DNA of 61,868 nt, taken from positions 1 through 61,868 of the forward strand of contig JACQZR010000101.1 in assembly GCA_016213775.1 (NCBI GenBank). The letters run 5' to 3'. Source of the DNA: Acidobacteriota bacterium. Lineage in GTDB: Bacteria; Acidobacteriota; Terriglobia; Bryobacterales; Bryobacteraceae. Shown piece after piece: positions 61,527 through 61,868 of this stretch. Position 1 is the first letter of the stretch, and each line of letters begins with the position of its first letter. The notes beneath the pieces are model-generated. The model saw only the letters and a list, made by a program, of their open reading frames with translations, ran no database searches and was not told the DNA's origin. Both the position numbers and the translations under genes were made by a program.

Positions 61527-61868
61527 GGAGTGACCGCCGATTCGCCAGCGACTAACGAGGCTCCGCCTCATACCTGGCACTGTCTCCCGCGATGACGCCT
61601 ACAGGAGCGCCGGATGCGGAGGCGCTTCGAGTTGGTGCAGCAGGAGTGCGCAGTTCATCGCAGTTGGTATACGTTGAACCTCCGTGTGGCGTGATTCCAA
61701 ATGGTTCCGGACGGTTTTCAAGCCTGCCCTGTGATTCAGACAGTAGATTAGCGCGTTCCGGCAGGTAGCTTCCCTCCATCTGGGTGAACTGGTCGGAACG
61801 CGCTGCTGGCGCGTGCTCGACGCCTCCATGCGCCGCTCTACCAGGCTGGAGCACTCCACTCCCAGAAA
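61527..61868 (-). other. Region without an intact gene; possible transposase remnant
   Basis: No credible intact gene is seen. Two overlapping minus-strand frames (about 61552-61859) contain short segments such as CRNALIYCLNHRAGLKTV that vaguely resemble the C-terminal region of IS66-like transposases (NALxYCLNHxxxL). The match is too short to name a family. The region follows a dead TA locus, so a decayed mobile element is plausible. Confidence 0.25.

Overview
This 61.9 kb window is a chromosomal segment of high-GC DNA that most resembles Acidobacteriota, in particular the Solibacter/Bryobacter group. The placement is an inference from gene content. It rests on a very large Oar-like TonB-dependent receptor with a carboxypeptidase-like N-terminal domain, a sigma factor overlapping a Ser/Thr kinase with WD40 repeats, PD40-propeller and BACON-repeat secreted proteins, Gfo/Idh proteins with export signals, and a winged-helix/ATPase/TPR regulator. 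There is no rRNA operon and no CRISPR array. Two tRNA genes are present: tRNA-Sec(UCA) and tRNA-Pro(GGG).

Layout. At 0-3.3 kb an IS transposase abuts the 5'-truncated remainder of a TPR/PD40 gene. 3.5-10.8 kb holds tRNA-Sec, a pectate-lyase-fold protein, a minus-strand cluster for small-molecule or sugar metabolism (DapA/NanA-like lyase, SDR, Gfo/Idh oxidoreductase, small membrane protein), a DUF4423-type regulator with a VOC protein, an S41 protease and tRNA-Pro. 11-20.4 kb is accessory: a higBA locus with a broken toxin, a 1006-residue STAND-type regulator, an NxxGxxAF-repeat secreted protein, a universal stress protein, a TlpA-like thioredoxin and two decayed DUF433/DUF5615 toxin-antitoxin loci. 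20.4-26.6 kb holds a patatin phospholipase, a DapA-family protein with an export signal, and a MacB-like permease followed by a histidine kinase/response regulator pair. 26.7-33.7 kb holds a GH39 glycosidase, a decayed vapBC, a duplicated end of priA, an intact hicAB, full-length priA and an oligogalacturonate-lyase-like protein.

33.9-43.4 kb is a minus-strand run: gnd, an acetyltransferase overlapping hpnE, a 37-codon membrane ORF, a Cys-rich membrane protein overlapping a fused trpEG, and an ankyrin/LRR protein. 43.6-44.9 kb holds a DUF433 antitoxin with a deleted toxin and a HEPN protein with a small partner. 44.9-50.9 kb holds a YncE/phosphoesterase and the TonB-dependent receptor. 51-60.6 kb has an overlapping ECF sigma factor/kinase pair divergent from three secreted proteins, the last with nine BACON repeats. 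60.8-61.5 kb is another DUF433/DUF5615 locus with a dead toxin.

The most striking theme is toxin-antitoxin decay. Of seven recognisable TA loci, only hicAB looks intact. In the others the toxin is broken by frameshift, nonsense mutation, start loss or internal deletion, and the antitoxin often stays open. A second notable structure is a degenerate copy of the priA 3' end on the far side of hicAB, so that two TA loci each sit directly behind a priA end. The HEPN gene and its 100-residue partner are the best candidate for a poorly described two-gene system. All function calls come from reading sequence; no database search was run.
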